From contig CM000694.1 in the NCBI GenBank assembly GCA_000149225.2, forward strand, positions 2,250,952 to 2,314,951: a DNA stretch of 64,000 nucleotides, written 5' to 3'. Of the stretch, positions 9,562 through 21,300 are shown in pieces. The position numbers and the translations under genes were made by a program. The notes beneath the pieces were generated by a model, which had not been told where the DNA came from, searched no databases, and was given only the letters and a program-made list of their open reading frames with translations. Each line of letters begins with the position of its first letter. The stretch's first letter is position 1. The DNA is from Lachancea kluyveri NRRL Y-12651 (lineage: Eukaryota > Ascomycota > Saccharomycetes > Saccharomycetales > Saccharomycetaceae).

Positions 9562-12500
9562 CTAGATAATTACCCCGGATTTCGATAATTCCGTTTTGAC
9601 TACAGCTGAGCTACTAGAGTTTCCGAGTTCTGTTAAGTTGCTATCAACAAGAGTCGTGAGCGTGTTAAACTTATCCTTCAGTTTACTGCCAAATCTGATC
9701 AATTGAATTTTGACATTTTCGATGGATTCTTTTGAACCACATACTTTGTACAAAAATTTCCACAGTTTCTCAAATTGTGGAGATAGTTCTTGCCCAAAAT
9801 TATTTGGGATAGCATCCAAAAGAATGGAGCCAATCTCGGAACCACCTATCTGACTTCTCCATGTATAAATTACACTCCTAGAATCAAAAATCTGAATAGT
9901 AGAAGTAATCACAAACTTTAATAGATCCCTGGAAAAGTACCCACTTTCATTAAATTTGAAGGCTGCACAAAAGCTTTTTAGAAGCTTAACTCTAAATTCC
10001 TCACTCTCAATGTTATCTTTAGAAGATTTTTTATTAACATCAGAGGAAATTCTCGGTCTCTTTTTGTTGCTTGGTTCTTCATCATCATTACCGATGTCCG
10101 TTTTTATGTCTTCACTATCTTCGGTATTCTCATATTCTTCAAAGATTTTCTCACCCACTTGAACTAACTTAGAGTCTAGTTCCGAATCAAAATGAACGGA
10201 TAGATAGGTGGCAAGATTGAAAATAACCTTTTTCACATACTGCTTATTATTACGAGATACTTCTGTCTTCAGTGTGTTTCTTAGTTTTGCTTGAAGTTCC
10301 CCGTTCTTATTGTAAAAGTCTTTAAACTTATTGGACAAAGAAACCAATGCGTCAATAACTATTTCCTTACCGTCCCATGATCTTCCAACAGATGCTTCTA
10401 AAAGTATATTGAACATTTTCTGGATTTCTTTTTCACCAATTGTTACATCAGCACCTTGACATGCCTGGGAAATACTTTTTGCACAAGCCTGCCTAGTGGA
10501 GAAAACGGTAGACTTGATATGTTGAGCAGTTAACTCGCTAATCTCTTGGAGGTATAACTTTACAGTCCCAGAGCCAGATGAAGAAGCCTCTGTCCAAATC
10601 TTCCCAAATAAATCAGAAACTACGCTATCAGTATCATTTTTGGCAACAAATACTAGTGGCATGAGTATAGTGGCGACATTTTCAAAATTTTTTGATGAAA
10701 ACTTTAGAACGGATTCAATTGCAATACCAACGATTTTTTTAGAAGACTGCTCCTCGGATTCAAAATACTTTTTTGAGAGCTTTTTCGAATACTTTACAAC
10801 TTTGTCCAATCCTGCTATCTTAAAACAATAGCCCAAAGATATAGCAAATGAGTTAGCTACAGTTTCGTTTCTGTCATCCAAGGAATTAAAGCTTACCTTC
10901 AAAAGTTTACCACTATGTGATCTCAACAAGGAAAAATGCCTTAATACTAGAAAAACAATAACTCTAGAGGCCCCTACTTTGGAGGGTAAACCCACCGATT
11001 TCTTTGCAGCCTGTACAACTTTTGAAACCATCTCTTCAACAAGATCTTCGTCACACAGGTCAATCAACTTTTCAATAGAGTTGAGTATTGGAGAGCCTGT
11101 AACACTTTGCATCCTTCGTGAATCAAGAGCAGATGCACTAACATTGTACTTGTCTGCATTTAATGTTAGGTAGTTTAGAACTTGTGGTTCCAAAGAAGAC
11201 AGTGATAAAGTCAGATTGTATACCAAAGAGGGAACAAATGGCTTAATCGAACTTCCTGTATTCTCTATCAAATTTAACAAAGTCTTTAAGGCAAAGCGTC
11301 TAATCTCTTCCGCGTCACTGTTTAGGCCCTTTACACCGAGTAGGAAAGGTAACAGCACGTCCAAGATCTCGCTTGACTTTTCCGTCTTTACACCCTTATT
11401 CACATCAATGGATCTCACTAGGATATTAGATAGAATTTGAGTCAACTTGTTACCCACTTCACGGACACTTTGTTTGATATCGTCCATGGACCTAAATGCC
11501 ATTGTCCAAATTAATTCCAATTTATTGTCGTATTTCTCTAAAGGTGTAGTTTGGAGTAGCTGTATCATTGCGGCAGTACTCGCTTCACGCACTCTCCACT
11601 CTTTATTACCCATACCTTCCAGTAGTTCATTTAAAATGTCATCAAAGTACTCGTTCATGGCTTCAGATGAGTTACCCATCAATGTAGACCAGATGTCATT
11701 CATAGATTTCGAAACTTTCTGGTATGGATCGAATCTGTATCTAAATAGCTTTGGAATCAACTTCTTCGCCATTGTTTCGTTCTTGAGCAGCATATCTTCT
11801 AAGGATGATTTGGACATAATGGCGCTCAGCCCAAATGCAATACCCTTCCTAGAGGACCACAAGGAGGAGCTTTTTGCAAGTGACATAAACTTGTAAACAA
11901 GACTTGGATCACCAACTTCGCTAGCCAAATTCAAGATATCCTTATACGTGGAAACAGACCCATCACCTGTGTTTAAAACACCCGGTTCAAATAATTCAGT
12001 ATCTTCAGAAACAGTTCCGGAATTCATATTCATTGAACTAGTGGAGTCAGTAAACGATTTGAGCAATCCTTTAACCATATCTTCCTTCAAATCATGATTC
12101 CCTAGTTCATAAATTAAGCTTAACCCTCTGGAAGCAGATTCCTGCACCAGTTCGTCACGATCAGCTAAGAAGCGCATGAAAGCCAAATGTATTTCGTTGG
12201 AGCGGCTTACAATTTCCGGAAGATGACCAAGATATTGCACAATGGATAACAGCCAAATGCAAGCTACCTTGCGCAAAGAAGGTTTTGTGGCTCTACAAGA
12301 CCTTAACACCTCTTCTAGAATAGGAACTAAAGGAACCAAACTAGATTTGTCCTGTAAACTTTTTAAAAAAGTTCTATCTCTGATGTCAATCTGTTTACTT
12401 AAAAATTTGGAATTCCATCCGCCTGCAAGAATCGAAACTGCTTCACCAGTTGTAAATAAAAATTCCACTTGTTTCGAGGTGTGAGTTTTAAACAGGGCCG

Positions 12501-15162
12501 TACTAAATCTCTCTGATTCGTTAAACTCATGCGCATATAAAGACATGTACGCCCATGCTAATGTAGCGAGTTCATCATTGCTCAAATTTTTTTCTAGAAG
12601 TTTAGTAACTGTAAAAAAAAAGTCTTTTCTAAATTCGAGAGAGCACAATCTCAACGTTCCAAATTTAGAAAACTGCGAAATTATTTTAAGAGCTGGGACT
12701 TTAAACTTTTGGTCGGACAGAAGAGTTGCTAATGTATTCATGAATCGGCACACGGTATCTGGCAAAGAAGGTAATTCAGAATTTCTGAAAAAGAGTCTTG
12801 GAACGAGGTAACCAATGGCGTAGAGTATCGGAACAAATTCTGGCGATTCTTTGGACTCATCAGTCTTTTGCAAAAGCTCTGAAACAAAATTCGAGCATTC
12901 TGGATAAGAGCCGATGATACCTATTATGTTGGCTGCATTTTCAATGTCCACGTCATGGGAAGTCCTGTACGTTTTCAGGTAGTTGTAAAGGCGTGGAACT
13001 AACCTGCTCAACATTTCTAAGATGTTTGGAGATGAATGCTGAACAAAGACACTCAAGATACGGCCAAAGTTACCATCATAAAATTTTGATAATGCTACTT
13101 TTTTGTTATGTTCATCCTTCAAAACAAATTCATTTGTTAGAAGTTCCAAAAAGTCTAGATACCACGCACCTTCAAAATTCCCTATTTCGCAATCAAGCAG
13201 CTGAAGAACAGTGTCATCTAATTCAATAGCCTTTTCAACCCTCAAAGACCAATCTTCATCTTGAATGATAACTGTCTTCCTATTTAAAGTTGCCTGGGAT
13301 ACAACAATTTGTAAGGAAAACCTTGTAACGGTATTAAGACATTGGGATATAACCGCTGTGTCATACTTTTTCGCCTCAGCTAGGTAGTGGAACAGGTGTT
13401 GCACAAAGGATTCGAATGAAGGAAATTCTGTATTCGAAACTTGAGATCCGAGAAGTTCAGATGTGGATTTAAACTCATTACTGTTAGAAGCTTGAATAAC
13501 TCTAAACCAGTATGGATTTAAGCCCTTGGTGGACTCTTCAATTACATCAAACCTATTGTTACGCGCAGTACCCAGTATATTAAAAATTCTTGCCTCACCA
13601 TCATCGAAGCTAAACGCTGCGTTCGTGAATTTAACAGCAATAAATCTCAATGACATAATAGCTTCCTTGGTATCTGGGTTGCTTGTAGAAATTTCATAAT
13701 CGTCCGATAAGATTTTTCTTATAATCGTTTTCAACTTTTTTTTGGAGTCTGTAGGTAGTTCTGGCAAATGGATGGCCAGCGAGCCCAAAGCTTCTTGAAT
13801 ACTGGATCTGAATTCAGGGAGATCCCCCTTCAAGGAGTCTAGCAAGAATTCAATGAACGATACGTCAGAAACTAAGGAAAAATCTTTTTTTAAAATTTCA
13901 CCCAATGTTTCATATTGGGCTCTTCTTTGTAGAAGGGCAGTACTAAAGTTTGGAGTAGAAGAATTTAGCTGCAGCTTGGGCCAACCCTCAGCATGTAGAT
14001 TATTTCTAATCAGGGATGCAATGTTCACAGAAAAGTCACTAGAACCACTCTCAGTTCTGTTCAAAGATGAATAGTTATATTTCGCTACATGCTGGATAAA
14101 AGTAAGGCACAATGATCTCAACTTGTAATGTGAAGAGTTTAGACCGATGGATGAAATTAAAGCAACATTTTCCGGGTTCTTTGTAGCAATAACGCTGTTG
14201 TTGATAACAGATAAGATTTTTTCTTGTAACAGGTGGCTAACTGGGGGTGTTCCTGTCAATTTATCACCAATAAACAAGGAAATTAAGTAGTTCACAAAAT
14301 CTTCGTCTTCATAGGGCACGTGAAGTCTTCTTAGCAGAGTTTTTGCCTGATCTGATAGTTCACTTTGATCAGTTGAGGCAACAGATAAAAATTTCACTAG
14401 CATTTGGTCATCAGGTGCAAACCCAGAGGTAACGAACTTGAATATGGCTTTCTTAAAATTCGTCAATTGATCCTTGTTGATCGTAACACCAGCATTATAG
14501 GTAAAAAAGGCGACGTCTGATACAGACAACCCTGGGCAGGTATAACCTCTAGGGATAGAGCTGCTATTGGGATCAGACCTGACTGGAATCAATAAAAAAA
14601 ACTGAGTAAACTTATTCAAAAGAAATTGTAAATCAGAATCGTCCTTCAACTTGAGGAATTCTCTAATCCTGTCCTCTTCTTCAGTTCCCTTAGCAGGAGG
14701 ATTCCAACTCAACAGCATTTTACATAAGATATGAAACATTCTAGCGCTAGCAGACTCTGGTAGCTTAGAAATGTTTTCTAAAACTTGTGGTAGCAGATAT
14801 AGCTGTTGATCTGGTGACATTCTTTCGATACCCTTTGACAGAAATAACAAGCTGTATACTCTCACCAGAGAACTATCTTGGTCAGGGTTTAGAGTAGGGA
14901 ACTTAGACTGCAACAGTAACTTTTGGACTGGAATTTTAACATTTGGGAGCGCATTGAACCTTGAGATTACGTGTTGCAAGCAATTGAACACCACTTGCTT
15001 CACTGACGCGTGAGGAGATGCCAACTTCAATAACAATGGTGCCAGGAAGGTGTCCAAATTACGCTCAAACTTCTCATCAGTGTCAGCCAGAGCTAGTCGT
15101 AGCTCAACCCTTTCAACTAACTCTCGCTCAGCAGGCTCAGCGAGTTGAGGATAATCGGACAT
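9562..15162 (-). CDS. ECM29: Proteasome adaptor and scaffold Ecm29
   Basis: The 1866-residue protein, almost exactly the length of S. cerevisiae Ecm29, is built of HEAT-type helical repeats with no catalytic motif. Characteristic stretches include LASPHASVKQVVFNCLQHVISRFN near the N-terminus (residues ~48-72), NKEWRVREASTAAMIQLLQ and DVTIGEKEIQKMFNILLEASVGRSWDGKE in the C-terminal half. Ecm29 tethers the proteasome core to its regulatory particle, checks assembly and inhibits faulty 26S particles. An acidic Glu/Asp-rich linker with a KKRPR basic patch (around residues 1670-1700) may be a nuclear signal. The gene converges on UBI4 at its 3' end and diverges from VPS13 at its 5' end, a proteasome and ubiquitin neighbourhood that may be chance. 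Confidence 0.96.
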   Translation of the reverse strand: MSDYPQLAEPAERELVERVELRLALADTDEKFERNLDTFLAPLLLKLASPHASVKQVVFNCLQHVISRFNALPNVKIPVQKLLLQSKFPTLNPDQDSSLVRVYSLLFLSKGIERMSPDQQLYLLPQVLENISKLPESASARMFHILCKMLLSWNPPAKGTEEEDRIREFLKLKDDSDLQFLLNKFTQFFLLIPVRSDPNSSSIPRGYTCPGLSVSDVAFFTYNAGVTINKDQLTNFKKAIFKFVTSGFAPDDQMLVKFLSVASTDQSELSDQAKTLLRRLHVPYEDEDFVNYLISLFIGDKLTGTPPVSHLLQEKILSVINNSVIATKNPENVALISSIGLNSSHYKLRSLCLTFIQHVAKYNYSSLNRTESGSSDFSVNIASLIRNNLHAEGWPKLQLNSSTPNFSTALLQRRAQYETLGEILKKDFSLVSDVSFIEFLLDSLKGDLPEFRSSIQEALGSLAIHLPELPTDSKKKLKTIIRKILSDDYEISTSNPDTKEAIMSLRFIAVKFTNAAFSFDDGEARIFNILGTARNNRFDVIEESTKGLNPYWFRVIQASNSNEFKSTSELLGSQVSNTEFPSFESFVQHLFHYLAEAKKYDTAVISQCLNTVTRFSLQIVVSQATLNRKTVIIQDEDWSLRVEKAIELDDTVLQLLDCEIGNFEGAWYLDFLELLTNEFVLKDEHNKKVALSKFYDGNFGRILSVFVQHSSPNILEMLSRLVPRLYNYLKTYRTSHDVDIENAANIIGIIGSYPECSNFVSELLQKTDESKESPEFVPILYAIGYLVPRLFFRNSELPSLPDTVCRFMNTLATLLSDQKFKVPALKIISQFSKFGTLRLCSLEFRKDFFFTVTKLLEKNLSNDELATLAWAYMSLYAHEFNESERFSTALFKTHTSKQVEFLFTTGEAVSILAGGWNSKFLSKQIDIRDRTFLKSLQDKSSLVPLVPILEEVLRSCRATKPSLRKVACIWLLSIVQYLGHLPEIVSRSNEIHLAFMRFLADRDELVQESASRGLSLIYELGNHDLKEDMVKGLLKSFTDSTSSMNMNSGTVSEDTELFEPGVLNTGDGSVSTYKDILNLASEVGDPSLVYKFMSLAKSSSLWSSRKGIAFGLSAIMSKSSLEDMLLKNETMAKKLIPKLFRYRFDPYQKVSKSMNDIWSTLMGNSSEAMNEYFDDILNELLEGMGNKEWRVREASTAAMIQLLQTTPLEKYDNKLELIWTMAFRSMDDIKQSVREVGNKLTQILSNILVRSIDVNKGVKTEKSSEILDVLLPFLLGVKGLNSDAEEIRRFALKTLLNLIENTGSSIKPFVPSLVYNLTLSLSSLEPQVLNYLTLNADKYNVSASALDSRRMQSVTGSPILNSIEKLIDLCDEDLVEEMVSKVVQAAKKSVGLPSKVGASRVIVFLVLRHFSLLRSHSGKLLKVSFNSLDDRNETVANSFAISLGYCFKIAGLDKVVKYSKKLSKKYFESEEQSSKKIVGIAIESVLKFSSKNFENVATILMPLVFVAKNDTDSVVSDLFGKIWTEASSSGSGTVKLYLQEISELTAQHIKSTVFSTRQACAKSISQACQGADVTIGEKEIQKMFNILLEASVGRSWDGKEIVIDALVSLSNKFKDFYNKNGELQAKLRNTLKTEVSRNNKQYVKKVIFNLATYLSVHFDSELDSKLVQVGEKIFEEYENTEDSEDIKTDIGNDDEEPSNKKRPRISSDVNKKSSKDNIESEEFRVKLLKSFCAAFKFNESGYFSRDLLKFVITSTIQIFDSRSVIYTWRSQIGGSEIGSILLDAIPNNFGQELSPQFEKLWKFLYKVCGSKESIENVKIQLIRFGSKLKDKFNTLTTLVDSNLTELGNSSSSAVVKTELSKSGVII

Positions 15163-15359
15163 TCTAACCTTATTATTCGGTTTTCTATGGTGTATTTAGA
15201 ATGTCTTGTTTGTCACCCAGTGGCAAATTCTTAGATAACCGCCACAGATCTCGTACGCAGAGATTTATATCTATGGTAGCAAAACATCGTTTACAAACGC
15301 ACATATATTTCTTCCCCTTCTTTAAACCAACTTCACGAAATAAGGAAGTAGAGCTAAGT
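15163..15359. promoter_or_regulatory. Compact ECM29/VPS13 divergent promoter
   Basis: Only 197 bases separate the two ATGs if VPS13 begins at 15360. Both promoters of two very large genes must lie here. No TATA consensus was seen, so they are probably TATA-less housekeeping promoters. Confidence 0.45.
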
Positions 15360-18300
15360 ATGTTAGAATCACTAGCAGCAGGTCTATTAAATCGATTTTT
15401 GGGCTCTTATGTTGAAAATTTTGATCCGGCCCAGCTGAATGTGGGAATCTGGAGTGGTGACGTTAAGTTGAGAAACTTGAAGTTAAGAAAAGAGTCGCTA
15501 GATGCTTTGAATTTACCAATTGACGTGAACTTTGGTTTTTTGGGCGAATTGACACTAGTGGTACCATGGTCCAGTCTTAAGAATAAGCCTGTGAAGATTT
15601 TGATTAACGATGTATATTTATTATGTGCCCCTAGAGATAATTCGTCTTACGACCCAAAAGAACAAGAGGAAAGGGAGCTGAGATTAAAGTTACAGAAGCT
15701 TGCAGAGTTAGAACTAATGAACAAGTCGAAACCTACTACTGGAAATGATTCTGCAAAAAATGAAAGTTTTACTCAATCATTGATTACCAAAATTGTTGAT
15801 AACTTACAAGTTACTATTCAAAACATTCACATAAGATATGAAGACATGGAATCAGTATTCTCTGAGGCTCCTTATTCGGTGGGTGCAACTCTAAGTGAGT
15901 TGTCTGCTATATCTACTGATGGGGACTGGAAACCAAGCTTTATCTCCATTACAAACGCAATAACCCACAAATTGTTAACCTTAGACTCTTTGTGTGCATA
16001 TTGGAATACCGACACGAAATCCATATTCCACGAAGATCAAGAGGAGCTATTTATTAGGTTCAAAGAGTCAATTGCTGATAAAAATGGTGTCCCTGACCAT
16101 CAATTTTTACTCCGCCCAGTCAGTGGATCAGGCAGGCTCACCTTAAACAAAACAGGTTCTACGAATACACAACCTCACGTTGATGCTCAATTGTTTTTCG
16201 AGGAATTTGGATTTGATTTGGACGACTGCCAGTATAAAGACATATTGTATACGGTCTCGAAATTGCATTGGTACCAAAAAACATTGAAGTACAAAAGGTT
16301 GAGACCAGAGTATTCTGTCAATCAAAATCCTAAAGGTTGGTTTGAGTACGCTGCACGTTGTGTCCTTCAAGAAATTCACGATAAAAACTACAAGTGGAGT
16401 TGGGATTTCATCAAGGCTAAAAGAGAGAAAAGAAACAAATATGTCGAATTATGGAAAAAGAAGCTGGCGCTTCCAAACGTCGAACAGCGTTTGCCAGATG
16501 AAGAAGATGAGGAGGAGTTAAAGGAACTCCATAAAAAATTGTCTTTTGAAGATATAAAAATTTTCAGGGCATATGCTAGGAAAGATTATACGAAGGAGCG
16601 GTTAGTGTCAAAAAATTCAACACCGGAACCTACGAATTCTGCAAATGGAGGGGGCAATGGTTGGTTTTCTTCTTGGTGGGGCGGGAATACTGCATCCAAA
16701 ACCGAGGAGGATGACCTTCTCATGACTGAGGATCAGAAGAAAGAATTGTATGCAGCAATTGAATTTGATGAAAACAAGCAGCTAATAGATACAATTAACG
16801 TTCCAAAAGATATGGTGACGATGAAGATTAGCAGCATGTTAAATAGGGGCTCTTTTGTTATAAAAAATCGGAATAAAAATTTACGACTAGGTGAAATAGT
16901 ATTTGAAAATTGCGAAGCTGAGTTTTATCAGCGTCCTGACTCATTCTTGGCGAAATTCAAACTACATGAGCTTAAGATTGAGGATGGTTCTCCCCACACT
17001 CTTTACAAACATATCATCAGTGTTAAGAATCTAAGAATGAATAATGACGGAGACACTCCGGAGTTAAAAGAACCATTTTTTCAAGTGTCATTTGAAAACA
17101 ATCCCATCGATGAGTCTGCTGACAGTTCCATAGATGTCAAATTACGCAGCATGACCGTCTTTTATCATGTACACTTTATTAATGAAGTCATCAAGTTCTT
17201 TAGCCCACCAAAGAGACATCTGGACACCGTCGGTGCAATCATGAATGCAGCAGAAGCCACAGTTGAGGGTTGGTCTACACAAACTAGGATGGGCATCGAA
17301 GCCATTTTGGAAGATCACAAAACTGTCAATCTGAATTTAGATTTGCAAGCTCCATTGCTTATCATCCCATTGAATCCGCATATATGGGACACGCCATGTG
17401 CGATTGTTGACGCTGGGCATATTTCTATCAGTAGTGATCTTGTGCCAAAGGAAAGGCTCAAGGAGATGAAGAATTTAAGTCCTGAAGAATATGAAAAGAT
17501 AGATACTAAAGAACTTAGAAGATTGATGTTTGATAGGTTCCAGCTACATTTGAATGATACCCAATTTTTAATTGGACCAGATATCAGGTCAACCATTTCC
17601 AATTTACACCTCAATGAAAGGGACAACTCCTTTACCGTTTTGGATAGGATTGAACTCGACTTTACTGTAGATGTATTGATATTACCAAAAGCTTTGAACC
17701 TACCAAAAATAAGAACTTCTGGTAAACTTCCCCGCTTGAGGTTATCATTAAACGATTACCAGTACAAGATAATTATGGAGTTAATTGATAAGTGCATTCC
17801 AAACTTTGAGCCTTTCGACGGTGATGAGGACACTGAAGGTGAATTTCCATACTTTGGTGAAAGCAATAACTATCAAGATTTAGAAAGAAAGAATGACGTG
17901 GCAGTTTTGCGTCAAACTTTGAAAAAGCTCGAAAAAATGTCCGAGGTTGAATTATCTCAACGCATTTTTGAGCTAAAGTTTGAGGTTGAATCGGTCCAAC
18001 TATCTTTATTTAAATGCATTGATGGTGCTACTATGGAATCGAGCAAGTTAGTAGATTTAGTGGGTGACAAGCTTTATCTGAAATTTGCAAAAATGGCGAA
18101 AGAGATGGATGTGTATTTAGCACTTCATTCTCTTAACCTCGATGACTTTATCGAGCAGAGCAATTCTGACGAATTTAAAAGACTGATTACATCGAGCGAT
18201 GTTGCAGCTGATGAAGAAAGCAACTTGTTTCAATTATATTATAACAGAACACAAAGAATTGTTCCTTACAATAACACATTAATTGAAGTGTTTGATCAGG

Positions 18301-21300
18301 ACATTGATTTAGAAATGGCGGAACTAAAATTCGTTCTCACCCCCAAATCGATTTTGACACTTATGAATTATGCTTTAACAACATTTACAGATCCTGCTGC
18401 ATCTGAAGTTCCTTCGGATGTTTTAAGACATAACGAAGCAGACCTTGAGGATTCTCCTCAGAAGATCAATATGTCTATGAGCCTAGAGGGTATTATTGTT
18501 GTTTTAAATGATGATTCTATAAAGCTTGCCACATTAGAATTATCAGCAGCGGAAATAGGGTTATTGTTGATGCCAGAAAGAATGTGCGTGACTGCCAAAT
18601 TGGGTGGCTTGCAACTAACCGATGAAATTAATGAAGGTTTATCACGAGACTCTGTTTTGAGAAAGTTGATTAGCATGGGTGGAGATGAAGTTGTCGAACT
18701 TACCTACAAAACTTTTGACGATGTAAACAACAGTAACAACTATAATTCTGTTCTAGATTACAAGACTGGGTCAATGAACATCAATTTTGTTGACGAATCT
18801 ATAAACAGGATTTTGACTTATTTGGCCAAGTTTCAGAAAATGAAAGTTCTTTTTGATAGAGCTCGTGAAGCTGCTTATAACCAAGCCGGAAATATTGAGT
18901 CAGTCAACAACATGAAGTTAAATGTTTTGATCAAGGCACCAGTAATCAAGTTCCCAAAACTTGTTGATCCTAGGAAAGGAATATATGATGATATTACCTT
19001 TTACTTAGGCGAGCTCTTCGTTGAGAACGAGTTTATTAATGTGGGCAAAGGCTGTATTAATAAAATCGAGGCAGGTATACGGTCAGGAAACCTATCTTCT
19101 TTATTTAACATGGAAAACGGCTTTGTACAGAAGTTGCACATTATTGACGATTTGGACTTGCATTTCAAAATAGAGCATGATGAAAAAGCTGCCGATGATT
19201 TACCTAGCTTCAAGATCGAAGGTTACTTCTCCCCATTAGCTGCAAACTTGACCGAACTACAGTTACGTTATCTGTACATTTTATCGCAGCGTTTGTCATC
19301 TACATTTACCGTCGACGAGTCTAGTCTTCAAGATGTCGAAGATGCTGCTATTAATGCGAATGCTGTTATTGCTCCGAATGCAGAATATGAAGTCACTTCT
19401 GACATTTTCAAGAAACCTGAAGAAGAAAGCGGAGGTACCAATCCAAATCATACTCAAATTGATTTTGTTTTCGAGGCACCTGACATTTCTTTGACATTAC
19501 ATAACAACACTGAGGGAATCTCAAGTTTGGAAAACCATGGAATAACAAGGGTTAAACTACATAACTTTGGCTTGACATTCTGGATGAAAGAAAATATGAC
19601 TTTGAAGGCAGAAACCCACATCGCAGCGTTTACTGTGGAAGATATCAGAAAGAACAAGGATAATAAACATACCGAGTTAATCCCTAAGATAGCTAGTGAT
19701 AGTTATCAATTCATGGCTGCTTTAACCCGGACGAAGTTGAATGAAGGCGATCTATTAAATCTCTCAATGACGATCGACAGCCCAAAGCTAATCCTTGCAA
19801 TGGATTATTTATTTGCATTGAAGTCCTTTTTGGATACTGCTATAAATGTTAAGCCATCTGCAAAAATTTCCGAGGTTCCAGAAAATCAGAATAAAATTGA
19901 TAGTAAATTATCAGAAGATGAACATCGAGGACCTAGCAAGACGAAATTTCAGTACTGTGTTAATGTCGTAGACTCTTCAATAATTTTATTGGCCGACCCT
20001 TCAGATACCAATTCTGAGGCAGTGGTCTTCAGTGCTGGTCAACTTCTTTTAGCTGACCAGAATATTCTGTCAGCTAGCGCAAATAATGTGGGCATGTTTT
20101 TATGCAGAATGGAAACCTTTAATGAAAACAGAGTAAGATTGTTGGATGACTTTTCTTCCTCAATTGTGATTGACGGTAGAAACTCCACGCCAGAAAAACT
20201 ATTGACTAGTGTTCAATTTGCCGTAGAGCCTTTAGTGATGAGACTTTCGTTGAGAGATATAAGATTAGCCATTTTCATTGTAAACAGGGTTATGGCTCTT
20301 GCTAAAGAAAACGGATTAGTCGAAGATACACCCGCTGAAACTATGGACATTAATACTAAGTATGGCGCCTTTTCCAAGGAATTCAAGAAGACGTTGTCCA
20401 AATATGCACCAAGTGTAATCTCTTCTTTGAGTGAACTATCGAACAAACGTAGCGCACCTACAAATGAAACAGCGACAATTCTGCGTGCCGAAAAGTTGCA
20501 TGCTGATATCGAAGGATTGCGTTTGGTTTTGATTGGTGACATCCACGAGCTTCCTATATTGGACATGAACATCAAACCTTTTTCTGTGAGCGCAAAAGAT
20601 TGGTCCAGTGAAATTGACGCCGTTGCATCGCTTGAAACTTATGCAAACATTTTCAACTATTCGAGATCTAGCTGGGAGCCTCTTGTTGAATCTTTTCCAA
20701 TCTCATTTCATTTATCAAAAGGCTCTGGTCAAGATGCCTCACTAGTATTTGATGTGATATCAAGAAAAGTTGCGGAGATCACGTTGTCTTCTCGTTCAAT
20801 TGCTTTATTATCACAGATCCAAAATTCTTTGTATGATGACACAAGATTAAAACCTAGAGGAGCTGAAAAGCCTTACAAAATTTACAATGATACTGGCTTA
20901 GATTTGAATGTATGGATTGCTTCAAAAGAGGCCAAGGATAAGCGTGGCTTAACCACTTTGAAGAATAGTGAGGTTCTTCCATGGGAGTTTGAAGATTGGA
21001 GAAAAGTTCGGGATAGCTTGGATACTGATAACAGCCAAAGTATTCTTGGCGTGCAAGTTGTAGGGTCAAAGTACAAAACTACGCTTGAAATCGACGTGAC
21101 ATCAGAGGGTGAGGAAGTCTACATACTAAAGCCAGCTAAGAACGAAGTACACAATCGTCTAGCTTGCGAATTAAAGCTTTGTGAGGATAATATCAAGCTG
21201 ATCACTTTGAGATCAACTTTACTGCTTGAAAATACAACCTCTACCACAGTCCAATTTAAGATGAATATCAATGACCCTGTAACTTATGATATCAGACCAG

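Noticed and set aside
15201-15359. Upstream in-frame ATG extending VPS13 by 53 residues
   Set aside because: The Vps13 family begins MLESLA; the extension is unlike any member and would leave only 38 bases to ECM29.
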